64,000 nucleotides of DNA, from contig JABSRA010000006.1 of the NCBI GenBank assembly GCA_013215445.1, forward strand, positions 62,001 through 126,000. Reading direction: 5' to 3'. This document shows positions 27,507 through 35,916 of the stretch, one piece after another. The stretch is from Oceanospirillaceae bacterium. GTDB taxonomy: Bacteria > Pseudomonadota > Gammaproteobacteria > Pseudomonadales > Balneatricaceae. The position numbers were made by a program, and so were the translations under genes. Under the pieces are notes generated by a model. That model ran no database searches. It had not been told where the DNA came from and saw nothing but the letters and a program-made list of their open reading frames with translations. The stretch's first letter is position 1. Every line of letters starts with the position of its first letter.

Positions 27507-27971
27507 ATGGACGATTTTGACCGACAAATATTAATCATTTTACAAAATAATAGCCGGATCACTACTGAGGAGTTAGGCGGGCGGATTGGTTTATCGGCGA
27601 CAGCTTGTCAGCGGCGTTTGAAGAAACTACGCCACAGTGGGGTGATTGAAAAAGAAATAGCGATTATCAATGGCGTCTCCCTCGGTGGTTACGTGACCGT
27701 GATTGTTAACGTGGAAATGAAACAAGGCGGGGTAAAAACAATGGATGATTTTAAGCGAAAAATGCGCTTACATCCGCAGGTGCAGCAGTGTTATTACACC
27801 ACGGGTGACGTGGATTTTATCTGCATAATAATCGCTGAAACAATGCAGCAGTTCGAGCAAGTCACCCGTAAATTATTTTATTCGAATCAGCAAATTCTCA
27901 AGTATAAATCAACAGTGGTCATGGAAAATATCAAAGTGGGGCTGCAGATTCCACTCGCTGCACAGAGGTAA
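27507..27971 (+). CDS. Lrp/AsnC-family transcriptional regulator
   Basis: A 154-residue regulator with the N-terminal helix-turn-helix (DDFDRQILIILQNNSRITTEELGGRIGLSATACQRR split over residues 2-37) and a C-terminal RAM ligand-binding domain containing VQQCYYTTGDVDFICIIIAE. Divergently placed to the EamA exporter gene, which it probably controls in response to an amino acid. The spacer 27377-27506 is AT-rich and would contain both promoters. Confidence 0.93.
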   Translation: MDDFDRQILIILQNNSRITTEELGGRIGLSATACQRRLKKLRHSGVIEKEIAIINGVSLGGYVTVIVNVEMKQGGVKTMDDFKRKMRLHPQVQQCYYTTGDVDFICIIIAETMQQFEQVTRKLFYSNQQILKYKSTVVMENIKVGLQIPLAAQR

Positions 27972-28000
27972 AAAATCTGTGTCGCTGTTGCTTGAGCGCC

Positions 28001-28064
28001 AATAACCTGCAGCTAAATAGCCCCGCGCTAATCGGTGGGGCGAAGTCTTAATCTGCAGGTTATT
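28001..28064. repeat. 64-bp nested inverted repeat after the Lrp gene
   Basis: Outer arms of 12 bp (28001-28012, 28053-28064) are perfectly complementary; within the loop GCCCC (28020-28024) pairs with GGGGC (28037-28041). It lies 30 bp after the Lrp stop and 100 bp before the end of the convergent TetR gene. No T-run follows, so it is not a standard terminator. It may be an mRNA 3-prime structure or a small mobile repeat. Confidence 0.6.
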
Positions 28065-28164
28065 ATGGCAATTTCATTTAAGAGCGGTGATGACAAGCAA
28101 CATTAGCATGCTCATCGGGCGTTTTATGATAAGTTTCTCGATGCAACTCTGTGCTATGCGCCAC

Positions 28165-28758
28165 TCAAAATTGTTGAATTGAAAATTTGATCACCTCTTT
28201 CAGTTCTGTAAATTTGGCGCCATTTTTGGCCATGACTGCCAAGCCAAATTGCAGAGAGATAAGATAATCGGCGATCACTTCTGCAGAGGATTCACTCGCT
28301 AGCTTACCCGCGGATATTTCGTTATTAAAAAACTCTGTCAATGAAGATTTAGTCACCGTATTAATCTGCAATATGCTCTGTAGAGCATCTGTTGGGATGC
28401 ATGAACTGCCCACTTCACTAGTACTTAAACAAATCAAACAGCCATTGGGCAACGTCGCATCGGTGATCATTGCTGCAATGGAGGTTAAATAATTTTGAAT
28501 CCGCTTTTTGAGGCACTTATCAACAGCGTGCAGATGTGTAGCGTGGATGGAGCCATGTATCTTCACATATTTGCTCAACGCACTTTTATACAATTGTTCT
28601 TTGTTGCCAAATGCTGAATATAAACTGGGTTTATTAATCCCCATCGCCTCGGTCAGATCTGACAGAGAAGTCCCCGCATAACCATTAGCCCAAAAAACAT
28701 GCATCGCCTGTTCAAGGGCAGTGTCTTTATCGAAAGAGCGGTGTCGACCAGCCTTCAT
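28165..28758 (-). CDS. TetR-family transcriptional repressor
   Basis: A 197-residue regulator. The N-terminal DNA-binding domain reads GYAGTSLSDLTEAMGINKPSLY then SAFGNKEQLYKSAL (about residues 26-58), as in AcrR-like regulators. The C-terminal ligand domain has a CLICLSTSEVGSSC segment. It is divergent from an SDR gene; two copies of TGTACCGATNGGTAYA-type palindromes lie in the spacer and are likely its operators, giving control of both genes. Confidence 0.94.
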   Translation of the reverse strand: MKAGRHRSFDKDTALEQAMHVFWANGYAGTSLSDLTEAMGINKPSLYSAFGNKEQLYKSALSKYVKIHGSIHATHLHAVDKCLKKRIQNYLTSIAAMITDATLPNGCLICLSTSEVGSSCIPTDALQSILQINTVTKSSLTEFFNNEISAGKLASESSAEVIADYLISLQFGLAVMAKNGAKFTELKEVIKFSIQQF

Positions 28759-28798
28759 TTTATATCCTCTCGGCGGATTAATTATCTACTTGCAATTG

Positions 28799-28814
28799 TG
28801 TACCGATAGGTATA
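28799..28814. promoter_or_regulatory. Candidate TetR operator 1 (imperfect)
   Basis: TGTACCGATAGGTATA, matching the perfect palindrome at 28827-28842 in 14 of 16 bases. The centres are 28 bp apart, nearly three helical turns, which would put two dimers on similar faces. Confidence 0.65.
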
Positions 28815-28826
28815 GATTGTCAATAC

Positions 28827-28842
28827 TGTACCGATCGGTACA
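28827..28842. promoter_or_regulatory. Candidate TetR operator 2 (perfect palindrome)
   Basis: TGTACCGATCGGTACA is a perfect 16-bp palindrome between the divergent TetR and SDR genes. The core ACCGATCGGT resembles operators of other AcrR-type repressors. Confidence 0.75.
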
Positions 28843-28883
28843 AATTAAATTTATAGGCTAATAAGGCAGAGGAGTTAAACACT

Positions 28884-29639
28884 ATGAGTAATTTATCGGG
28901 AAAAACGGCGGTTATTACTGGGGGAAACAGTGGGATAGGTTATGCGACTGCGCAGAAATTTAAAGCTGAGGGGGCCAATGTGATCATTACTGGCAGATCG
29001 GCAGAAAGAGTGCAAGCGGCGGCCAGTGAACTGGGAGTGAAAGGCATTGTCGCTGACGTGACTAATCTGTCTGCGCTGGATGATCTGGTTAGGCAAGTTA
29101 AAAATGAGTTTACTAAACTTGATATCTTATTTGTCAACGCTGGCATTTTTGCACCCGCTGCAGTGGGCCAGACGACGGAAGAAATGTTTGATGCTCAGAT
29201 AGGTATTAACTTCAAAGGGGCGGTATTCACCATTGAAAAGTTCTTGTCTATACTCAATGATGGTGCCTCTATCATTAATTTGTCATCTATCAATGCTTAC
29301 ACAGGCATGCCAAATACTGCTATTTATGCCGCGTCAAAGGCAGCTTTAAATGCTTATACTCGAACGGCAGCGACAGAGCTAGCACCAAGAAAGATCAGAG
29401 TTAATGCGGTTAATCCAGGGCCGGTTGAAACCCCTATTTTTGCTAAAACAGGCATGCCGGAAGATCAGCTAAATGATTTTGCGACGGCCATTTTAAACAG
29501 AATACCGCTGAAGCGCTTTGGCCAACCTGCAGATATTGCAAACCTAGTGGCTTTTTTAGCGTCAGATGATGCTTCGTTTATCACCGGTAGTGAATATAAC
29601 ATCGACGGTGGCATGAACGTGAACCCACTGTTAGCTTGA
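28884..29639 (+). CDS. Short-chain dehydrogenase/reductase (SDR)
   Basis: A 251-residue classical SDR. The cofactor motif TGGNSGIG is at residues 12-19, the NAG motif appears as VNAGIF, the catalytic Ser region is IINLSSINAY and the catalytic YAASK is near residues 151-155. The C-terminal ASFITGSEYNIDGGMNVNP is typical. The residues after the second strand (TGRSAERV) favour NADPH. The divergent TetR repressor suggests induction by a small, possibly toxic, carbonyl compound. Substrate unknown. Confidence 0.94.
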   Translation: MSNLSGKTAVITGGNSGIGYATAQKFKAEGANVIITGRSAERVQAAASELGVKGIVADVTNLSALDDLVRQVKNEFTKLDILFVNAGIFAPAAVGQTTEEMFDAQIGINFKGAVFTIEKFLSILNDGASIINLSSINAYTGMPNTAIYAASKAALNAYTRTAATELAPRKIRVNAVNPGPVETPIFAKTGMPEDQLNDFATAILNRIPLKRFGQPADIANLVAFLASDDASFITGSEYNIDGGMNVNPLLA

Positions 29640-29831
29640 AGTCAATCGAGATGCTGTTACATGTCAGTGGAGGTTCGCAGTCGACATCTGTTTCTTGCGG
29701 CCTAACTGTTGAACTCAGGTGTGAGAACCTGTGGGATTTATTCCATAGGAGTTAAATTAGTCACATCTGATATACGTTAACGGTTTGAATATGAAAACTT
29801 TGTCTTTAATTCGTTATTTAAGGCTTTGATT

Positions 29832-30336
29832 TTACACTGCATGGTTGATCTTTTCCTGTATGGCGAGGTGTTTATAATTGATATGCCCATCTGTACTAAG
29901 AACCAGATCAGCAGCAAACTTAAGTAAAAAAGCAGGTTTGAATTCGCGACAGCTTAAAGCTAAATAATTCTTATATCCGACATGCCTACTTCGATCGATG
30001 CGATAATATTTTGCGGCAGCGCGCCGCATTTTTTAATCCACCGTTGTTTGACAGTATTGCTTCCACCGCTCAAGCTTATTTACTCCACTTAACTTTGAAC
30101 CAGTAAGTGCATTAAAATGTTTTATTAGATGGTTTCAACGATACCGCTCACGCTCTTTAGCTGTGCCCCGTTGATAGGTATTATCATACTGGTAGTGAGG
30201 GAACTCACTTAATCTTTGCTCGAGTAACTAAAAACTTGGCTTCAGGAATGAGAATATATTTATCTAAATTTGTCTTTTGCATTGGAGAGAGATCGCTAAT
30301 CGTTTGTTTTAGCAGATTAAAATCTGATGCTTTCAT
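29832..30336 (-). pseudogene. Degenerate IS1595/ISXO2-type transposase
   Basis: Read on the minus strand from an ATG at 30336, the remnant starts MKASDFNLLKQTISDLSP, then shows in another frame RGTAKERERYR, a stop replacing a zinc-finger cysteine, HFNALTGSKLSGVNKLERW, a second stop, and finally IDRSRHVGYKNYLALSCRE and LSTDGHINYKHLA up to 29832. These match in order the zinc-ribbon, HTH-linker and DDE core of IS1595-family transposases, with internal stops, frameshifts and deletions. It cannot be functional. No terminal inverted repeats were identified. Confidence 0.7.
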
Positions 30337-30417
30337 AATATACAGTCATGTTCATATAGCAGTACTGGTATATATACAGATTCAATAATCATCTCAAACA
30401 AAGCTCTGTTTAGAGCC

Positions 30418-30540
30418 CCGCTTTACGGGACGTACAGGATGATTCGTGCTCTTAGCCAATGATCTTCCGTGGGGCAACCATTGCCTCAATCACCAACAAT
30501 CCTGTACGCGGGGGTACTTGGAACTTGTTCACTGCTTACT
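30418..30540. repeat. MITE-like element, copy B (truncated at left)
   Basis: Shares with copy A the GTACAGGAT...ATCCTGTAC dyad, the GGCAACCATTGCCTCAATCA interior and the right terminus (AACTTGTTCACTGCTTACTT). The left terminal repeat present in copies A and C is not found. It lies between the dead IS1595-type transposase and the copper gene cluster, ending 13 bp before the cytochrome gene stop. Confidence 0.65.
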
Positions 30541-30552
30541 TGGTGTCAATAT

Positions 30553-31098
30553 TTATTGCCTTGCTGTAATGATTTGATATTGTTCAGGGGTGAGTGTGGG
30601 TAATCTCTTTATGAATGCCACCATTGCCCAAATGCGTTCATCGTCGTGAGTGGGACCAAATGCAGCCATACCCGAAGCCATAATGCCGTGTTTTATGACC
30701 CAAAATTGCTGTTTCGCAGTAGCATCAATATCATTATGACTGTCGTCTTCATGTGCATGGCCATGTTTATCAGAACTTACCGTTAGGTTAGGTGGTGCGG
30801 GGTATAAACCGAGCGCCATGTCATTGTCTTCCTGTCCCGGCTTCAAATGGCATCCCGAGCACATGTCATTATAGTCGGCCCCGCCAGACAATAATAATTG
30901 GGGGCTATTTAAAGGCGGTACTTCAATATTACTTGCGGCACGCGCAATAGATTTTGTACGTAGGGTTTCCAATACCCAAAAAGTGAATGCGTTATGCTTA
31001 TTATCAGCACCCATTGGAAATAGACCTGAGTAAAGAAAGCCGATGGAACTTAAAATAATAATAAGGAATCCAATACCGAGGTGTTTAGAGTGAATCAT
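30553..31098 (-). CDS. Membrane-anchored c-type cytochrome of the copper cluster
   Basis: A 181-residue protein with an uncleaved-looking N-terminal membrane segment (about residues 8-27) and one heme c site CSGCH at residues 80-84. A methionine in the IMASGMAAFG stretch (about 138-146) is the probable sixth ligand. A His/Asp-rich insert (HGHAHEDDSHND) lies between them. Monoheme cytochromes of this type are often encoded beside copAB. It may pass electrons to or from the copper oxidase, which is inference. It is the last gene of the minus-strand copper operon, 182 bp after the small Met-rich protein. Confidence 0.85.
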   Translation of the reverse strand: MIHSKHLGIGFLIIILSSIGFLYSGLFPMGADNKHNAFTFWVLETLRTKSIARAASNIEVPPLNSPQLLLSGGADYNDMCSGCHLKPGQEDNDMALGLYPAPPNLTVSSDKHGHAHEDDSHNDIDATAKQQFWVIKHGIMASGMAAFGPTHDDERIWAMVAFIKRLPTLTPEQYQIITARQ

Positions 31099-31280
31099 GA
31101 TTTTTCTCTATAGAATAAATAATCATTTCGACAGTGACATGAATTACCCGTTGCCATTAGGATATTTGAAAATAATCATAATTCGTGTATTTGCCATCGA
31201 AAATCGACTAGTTAAATAAATTATAAAAGGTAACAATAGTAATTCGAGCATTATTGTCACCTTGTAAAACATAACAGCTA

Positions 31281-31544
31281 CTAGGACTTCTTCATTGAAC
31301 TGTGATCCATGACTTTTTTGCCAGTGTCAGTGGTGTGGCTTTTTTTCATGCATTGCGCCATTATCGCTAACATCACTGGATCTTCCATATCCATTTTTGA
31401 ATGATCTGCATTGTTCATCGCAGCACATTTAGGTTTTTCAGCATTAGATTTTTTATGCATAGAAGCATCATGTGCATAGGCTATATTAGACAGTAAAACT
31501 ACGCTGGTTATGGCTGTTAAGGAGCGTTTTATTAAAATTTTCAT
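31281..31544 (-). CDS. Small Met/His-rich periplasmic protein
   Basis: An 87-residue exported protein with a Sec signal peptide ending in AYA (residue 24). The mature chain is rich in Met, His, Lys and Cys (for example HDASMHKKS, CAAMNNADHSKMDM, AQCMKKSHT, DHSSMKKS), the composition of copper-binding periplasmic proteins. No catalytic domain. It sits 50 bp after copB and probably buffers copper. Family name is not assigned. Confidence 0.75.
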   Translation of the reverse strand: MKILIKRSLTAITSVVLLSNIAYAHDASMHKKSNAEKPKCAAMNNADHSKMDMEDPVMLAIMAQCMKKSHTTDTGKKVMDHSSMKKS

Positions 31545-31594
31545 TCTCTGTTTTCCTTTGGATTTAACGGTAAATTAAAGTTTATTAATAATGG

Positions 31595-32338
31595 TTAGAA
31601 CCAAGCTTGGAAACCCACAACAAATTGTACATTGTCAGTTTCTTCTCCATTTGATTCTGCAATTCTTTTACTACGTCCGTGTTTCGCTTCCCAGGTCACG
31701 CCAACATAAGGAGAAAACTCCCGCCGTACTTGATAAACCAAGCGTAAACTAAGTTCTGAACTGGCTAGCCCGGAACCAATATTTCTAGATAGATCTGTTT
31801 GGCCATGAAAATTCAATTCTATCTCGGGAATTAACACTAGCCGCTGAGTAAGCATTTGTTCATATTCAGCTTCAAAACGAAATGCACTCCGCCCTGATTT
31901 TCCGATAAATAATGCGGCATCAATATCAAAGAAATAAGGTGATATTCCCTGAACACCTAAGACAGCCCAACTTTGTTCAGGTTGAGGGTCAATATCATGG
32001 CGCACTCCTAGTTGGAGATCCCAAAAAGGGGCAATGGCTCTGCTATACAGCAATTGTAATTCGGCATTTTCATTGGTGCCTTTAACACGCTCTACTTCAA
32101 CTTTTAAGCGGAGTTTATTTAGATCGTAACCGAGCCAAGCATCCGCTTCCAATGCGTATGAATCGTCATCGCCGTCACGCACTTCGAACTTATCAATATT
32201 GAGCATAAACAACAGCGGGTCATCCTTTGCCCCGGCAAGTACACCGTGGCTGGTAAAGATCAATGCAATTGAAAATAACCCAGAAGTTAGCCATTTTTTA
32301 GGTAAATCTATCATCATCATCTCCATTAGCTTATCCAT
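31595..32338 (-). CDS. copB: Copper resistance outer-membrane protein CopB (copy 1)
   Basis: A 247-residue beta-barrel-type protein of the CopB/PcoB family, with an N-terminal signal segment (about residues 14-36). Conserved stretches are DDPLLFMLNIDKFEVRDGD, LQLLYSRAIAPFWDLQLGVRHD and SELSLRLVYQVRREFSPYVGV, ending in an aromatic residue as outer-membrane barrels do. It overlaps the copA stop region by 13 bp. Unlike many CopB proteins it lacks a long Met-rich N-terminal repeat. A paralogue is at 37661-38401. Confidence 0.93.
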   Translation of the reverse strand: MDKLMEMMMIDLPKKWLTSGLFSIALIFTSHGVLAGAKDDPLLFMLNIDKFEVRDGDDDSYALEADAWLGYDLNKLRLKVEVERVKGTNENAELQLLYSRAIAPFWDLQLGVRHDIDPQPEQSWAVLGVQGISPYFFDIDAALFIGKSGRSAFRFEAEYEQMLTQRLVLIPEIELNFHGQTDLSRNIGSGLASSELSLRLVYQVRREFSPYVGVTWEAKHGRSKRIAESNGEETDNVQFVVGFQAWF

Positions 32339-34215
32339 ACCTCACGCATCATTCCCGGCATGTGGAATAACAAATGACAGTGATAAGCCCATTTCCCCAT
32401 CGCATCGGCAGTGACTAAATAACTAACACTGGAACCAGGCTGTACCATGATCGTATGCTTACGTGGAATATAATTGGGCTCTCCGGTCTCTAATTCACTC
32501 CATACGCCATGTAAGTGAATGGGGTGAGTCATCATCGTATCGTTGACTAAAACAATCCGCACACGCTCGCCATATTTAAGTGCTAAAGGTTTTGCGTCCG
32601 CGAAACTAATGCCGTTCATCGACCACATGTATCGTCCCATATTACCGGTTAAATGCAGTTGGATTTCTCGCTCTGGCTCACGTGTATCTATAGTGGGCGT
32701 GAGGTTTCTAATGTCCGCATAAGTTAATACTTTTCGTCCATAGCGTTGTTGATGATCTCGTAAGCCAACTCCAGGATCAGTAATACCGTTTTGCATAAGT
32801 TCTACCCGCATATCCACGTGCGGACCAAATTCTGTTTTAGCATGCACTACCCCAACATTGGTTCCATAACCTGCTTTACCTAGGTTACTGGCGGAGTTGT
32901 TGAGATTTTTTCCCATAGTACTGTGATCCATACCCTCCATCGGCATTTTCATCGCACTGTGATCCATGCCTTCCATCGGCATTTTCATGGCACTGTGATC
33001 CATGCCTCCCATTGGCATTTTCATGGCACTGTGGTCCATGCCTGCCATAGACATGCCCATATCTTGGTGGCCTAGAGTTGGGGCGTAATCCATGGCTGGA
33101 ATCGCTGCTTCTAACGAGGCGTCTGCCGTTAATACACCACGAGTGAATCCTGTTCGACCGATGCTCTGAGCAAAAATTGTATAGGCACTATCGCTATCGG
33201 GTTCAACAATTACATCGTAAGTTTCGGCCACGCCAATCCGGAATTCATCGACACTCACGGGCTCTATGTTTTGCCCGTCACTGGCAACAACTGTCATTTT
33301 TAACCCGGGAATGCGCACATCAAAAATAGTCATTGCGGATGCGTTAATAATCCTTAAGCGAACTTTTTCTCCATTTCTGAATAAGGCTTTCCAGCCATCT
33401 TCAGGCGTCATACCATTCATTAAGTAGGTATATGTTTCACCTGTGACATCAGAAATATCTGTTTCACTCATGCGCATTTGGTTCCACATACGGCGTTCGT
33501 TCCAAGTATTACCGACTCCTTTTTCTTTAATGTCTCGCCATAAATCCCCTGTGGTTCTTTCACGGCGATTATAGTAATGGCTCATCTTTTTGAGTTTTGC
33601 GTAAATATTTTCAGGTATTTCATCCGTCCAGTCAGATAATAAAACCACATGATCACGATCATAAGCCACAGGATCTGGCTCTTTAGGCTCTATCACAATC
33701 GCACCATAAATTCCCGTTTGCTCTTGAAAACCTGAGTGACTGTGATACCAGTACGTACCACTTTGATTGACAGTAAACTGGTATTCGTAACTCTCCCCAG
33801 GTTTGATACCTGCGAAACTGAGCCCGGGAACACCATCCATATGCGTAGGTAAAATCATGCCATGCCAGTGGATCGAACTATCATGGGATAAGTTGTTCGT
33901 TACTTTTATGGTAACGGTATCACCTTCTTTCCAACGTAAAGTAGGCGCTGGTAGAGAGCCATTTACCGTTGTTGCAAGGCTATCTTTACCCGTTATGTTG
34001 ACAGCTTGGTAGCCAATATTTAGATCGAATCTGTTTCCTCTTAATACTTGTGGTGGCATACGTTTAACTTTGCTATCAGCTAATGGGTCCGCAAAAGATA
34101 AGCTCGAATGTAGTCCAAAACCTAACACTGTTGAACTTGCCGCGGCACCCGTTATAAATCGACGTCGAGACATTGTAGAAGAGCTTAACAAGGTTAACGG
34201 AGGTTGTTTCTTCAT
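32326..34215 (-). CDS. copA: Multicopper oxidase CopA (PcoA type, copy 1)
   Basis: A 629-residue periplasmic oxidase. A twin-arginine signal (SRRRFITGAAASSTVLGFGL, from about residue 17) leads to three cupredoxin domains. Copper-ligand motifs are SSIHWHGMILP, GTYWYHSHSG, HPIHLHG and the type-1 motif YHCHLLFHMPGM close to the C-terminus. Between domains 2 and 3 is a Met/His-rich insert of four 12-residue repeats with consensus MxGMDHSAMKMP. CopA oxidises or sequesters periplasmic Cu+. First large gene of the minus-strand copper operon with copB overlapping. The symbol follows the Pseudomonas plasmid naming and differs from the P-type ATPase CopA. Confidence 0.95.
   Translation of the reverse strand: MKKQPPLTLLSSSTMSRRRFITGAAASSTVLGFGLHSSLSFADPLADSKVKRMPPQVLRGNRFDLNIGYQAVNITGKDSLATTVNGSLPAPTLRWKEGDTVTIKVTNNLSHDSSIHWHGMILPTHMDGVPGLSFAGIKPGESYEYQFTVNQSGTYWYHSHSGFQEQTGIYGAIVIEPKEPDPVAYDRDHVVLLSDWTDEIPENIYAKLKKMSHYYNRRERTTGDLWRDIKEKGVGNTWNERRMWNQMRMSETDISDVTGETYTYLMNGMTPEDGWKALFRNGEKVRLRIINASAMTIFDVRIPGLKMTVVASDGQNIEPVSVDEFRIGVAETYDVIVEPDSDSAYTIFAQSIGRTGFTRGVLTADASLEAAIPAMDYAPTLGHQDMGMSMAGMDHSAMKMPMGGMDHSAMKMPMEGMDHSAMKMPMEGMDHSTMGKNLNNSASNLGKAGYGTNVGVVHAKTEFGPHVDMRVELMQNGITDPGVGLRDHQQRYGRKVLTYADIRNLTPTIDTREPEREIQLHLTGNMGRYMWSMNGISFADAKPLALKYGERVRIVLVNDTMMTHPIHLHGVWSELETGEPNYIPRKHTIMVQPGSSVSYLVTADAMGKWAYHCHLLFHMPGMMREVWIS
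32916..33049 (-). repeat. 36-bp tandem repeats encoding Met/His-rich insert of CopA
   Basis: About three and a half 36-bp units inside copA copy 1, each coding for MxGMDHSAMKMP-like residues. The units differ at few positions, so the array is likely to expand or contract by slippage, changing the number of Met/His copper sites. Confidence 0.8.
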
Positions 34216-34458
34216 GAATTATTATTCCAAATAAATCGTTATTTAGTGTTTATTCTTAGCATGTGTATACAAGCCTGGTAATTCGTGTTATTGACCGAAA
34301 TACTTGATGGCAGTGACGTCACAAAACTATTTTTTTAGCGATTGCATAATAAATTCTTAAAAATCTGACAATTAGATTTCTTTATAAGAATTGAAAATAA
34401 CGTTAGAAAAACTGGGAAAGCTGCTAATTTACTAAATAGCAGACGAATCTTTCCTATG

Positions 34459-34860
34459 TTAGGCAATAATCGGAGGGCGGTACGCTGTATCGAGGAAAGT
34501 GTTGATAGGGGTTTGGATGGAGCTAAGCATAGTTAGAAAATCAATTGGATTTATAAAAAACTGATAATCATTAACAAATAATGAAACCTGACATGCGGTG
34601 ATGCAAAGGTCACAGTTCATTGAAGACTGATCATGGGGAGGTGCAGAATTACTAGAGGATTGAGCATCAGCTAGGGGGGGATTAATTAGGGCGGCCATGG
34701 GCATTTGGTGTCCCATTGGTTGGATACTATTAACCATGCAATTGGCTATGCCATCTTCAGAGCATCCCATGCCATCGTTAGGCGTTGCCCAAACTGCTGC
34801 AAGGAGCTGCTGACTAAAAAGCCAAACCAATAATGTGATAGTGAAGCATCGTTTTATCAT
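34459..34860 (-). CDS. Exported cysteine-containing protein of the copper operon
   Basis: A 133-residue protein with a signal peptide (about 1-22). The mature part has paired cysteines (GCSEDGIANC, then NCDLCITACQ), a Met/His-containing stretch (MGHQMPM) and a hydrophobic segment before a C-terminal YRPPI. The pattern resembles the DUF2946-like small proteins often found in copper operons, but I am not certain of the family. It lies 243 bp upstream of copA copy 1 in the same direction. A role in copper handling is inferred from composition and place. Confidence 0.6.
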   Translation of the reverse strand: MIKRCFTITLLVWLFSQQLLAAVWATPNDGMGCSEDGIANCMVNSIQPMGHQMPMAALINPPLADAQSSSNSAPPHDQSSMNCDLCITACQVSLFVNDYQFFINPIDFLTMLSSIQTPINTFLDTAYRPPIIA

Positions 34861-35424
34861 GGATAAATATTATTTCTTTATATAATAATTAATAAAAATC
34901 ATTCGCTTATTCTGTATTCTAAAAAATAAAGGTTAGCAGATTCAATAATAATCATATTTTTTATTACTAATGATATGGATGCTGTGAAAGCCAAAACACT
35001 AGGTATTAATGTTCTGCGAGTATTTGATCTGTTTCAGTTTATCCGAAAATTACAACGTCATCAGGGAGCAACTTAAACATAATCCACTACTAACCCGCTT
35101 TCAGATACGGATTTAAACAGAATATGCCCTTTATATCAAATTACAATTTTGTAATGTTGTTATTTTCATGTCATCAATCTCCAGCTCCGACCAACATTTA
35201 GAATTCAAGTCGCGTTAGCGCAAAATGGGTAACTATACAGATATATCCTTGCTTGTATTAAAAAGTTATTTTCTCTTTTAGTAAGCTCACAATTGGGCAC
35301 CCGTCAATAAAGCTATCCCAGCATATCAAAATGACAAATATGTAACCTTCACGACACCTTCTAGTCATTTGCAAGGTCGTATTATGGCTACTTCTGAAAC
35401 AGTTAAAACATAGGAAGTAGATGC
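34861..35424. other. Divergent spacer between the two copper operons
   Basis: A 564-bp AT-rich region holding the promoters of both copper modules. It contains the dyad at 35140-35155 and a small inverted repeat, CTACTTC (35388-35394) with GAAGTAG (35414-35420), whose right arm overlaps the ribosome-binding site of the cupredoxin gene. No ORF is supported. Confidence 0.5.
35140..35155. promoter_or_regulatory. CopR/CusR-box-like palindrome
   Basis: ATTACAATTTTGTAAT is a 7+7 dyad with a 2-base centre, close in form to boxes bound by CopR, PcoR and CusR response regulators (ATGACAANNTTGTCAT). It sits in the divergent spacer of the two copper operons, about 270 bp before the cupredoxin gene. Binding by the RR at 39955-40656 is inference. 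Confidence 0.45.
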
Positions 35425-35898
35425 ATGAAAAAACATATTTTACTAGGTTCATTATTGTTGTTGATTTCCAATATGGCTATCGCAGGCGGCGCACATGTTA
35501 TGGATGAACATAACAATGGGATGAAAAACATGTCTAAAATGGATCATAGCAGTCAGCAAACCCCTACCAGAACTATTAATGTTGCTGCATCTGACATGAT
35601 GCGCTTTACCCCTGAAAACTGGAATATAAAATCTGACGAGGTGATTAAGTTTGTCGTGACTAATACCGGCAACATGGAGCATGAATTCGTGATTGGCAAC
35701 TTATCAGAGATGCGTGAACACGCCCAGATGATGAAGGCAATGCCGAGTATGAAACACGATGAAGCAAATGCCGTTTCTCTCGCACCTGGAGAGGTTAAAA
35801 ATGTGGTCTTTGCCTTTAATAGCTCTGGTAAATTCCAAGTGGCATGTAATGTTCCCGGGCATTTTGAAGCGGGAATGAAAGTTAACTTTATCATTTAA
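35425..35898 (+). CDS. Periplasmic cupredoxin-like copper-binding protein
   Basis: A 157-residue protein with a Sec signal peptide (cut near residue 20), a short Met/His-rich segment (HNNGMKNMSKMDHSS), and a cupredoxin domain. Type-1 copper ligands are visible: His in GNMEHEF and the Cys-His-Met set in ACNVPGHFEAGM. Similar proteins (CopI-like) are encoded beside copper resistance genes and protect the periplasm. It starts the plus-strand operon cupredoxin-copA-copB, 18 bp before copA copy 2. Confidence 0.88.
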   Translation: MKKHILLGSLLLLISNMAIAGGAHVMDEHNNGMKNMSKMDHSSQQTPTRTINVAASDMMRFTPENWNIKSDEVIKFVVTNTGNMEHEFVIGNLSEMREHAQMMKAMPSMKHDEANAVSLAPGEVKNVVFAFNSSGKFQVACNVPGHFEAGMKVNFII

Positions 35899-35916
35899 CT
35901 CAACGAGGGTTAGCGA

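Noticed and set aside
29832-30029. 65-codon minus-strand ORF as an intact small gene
   Set aside because: It is the C-terminal fragment of a decayed IS1595-type transposase, continuous with upstream broken coding sequence.
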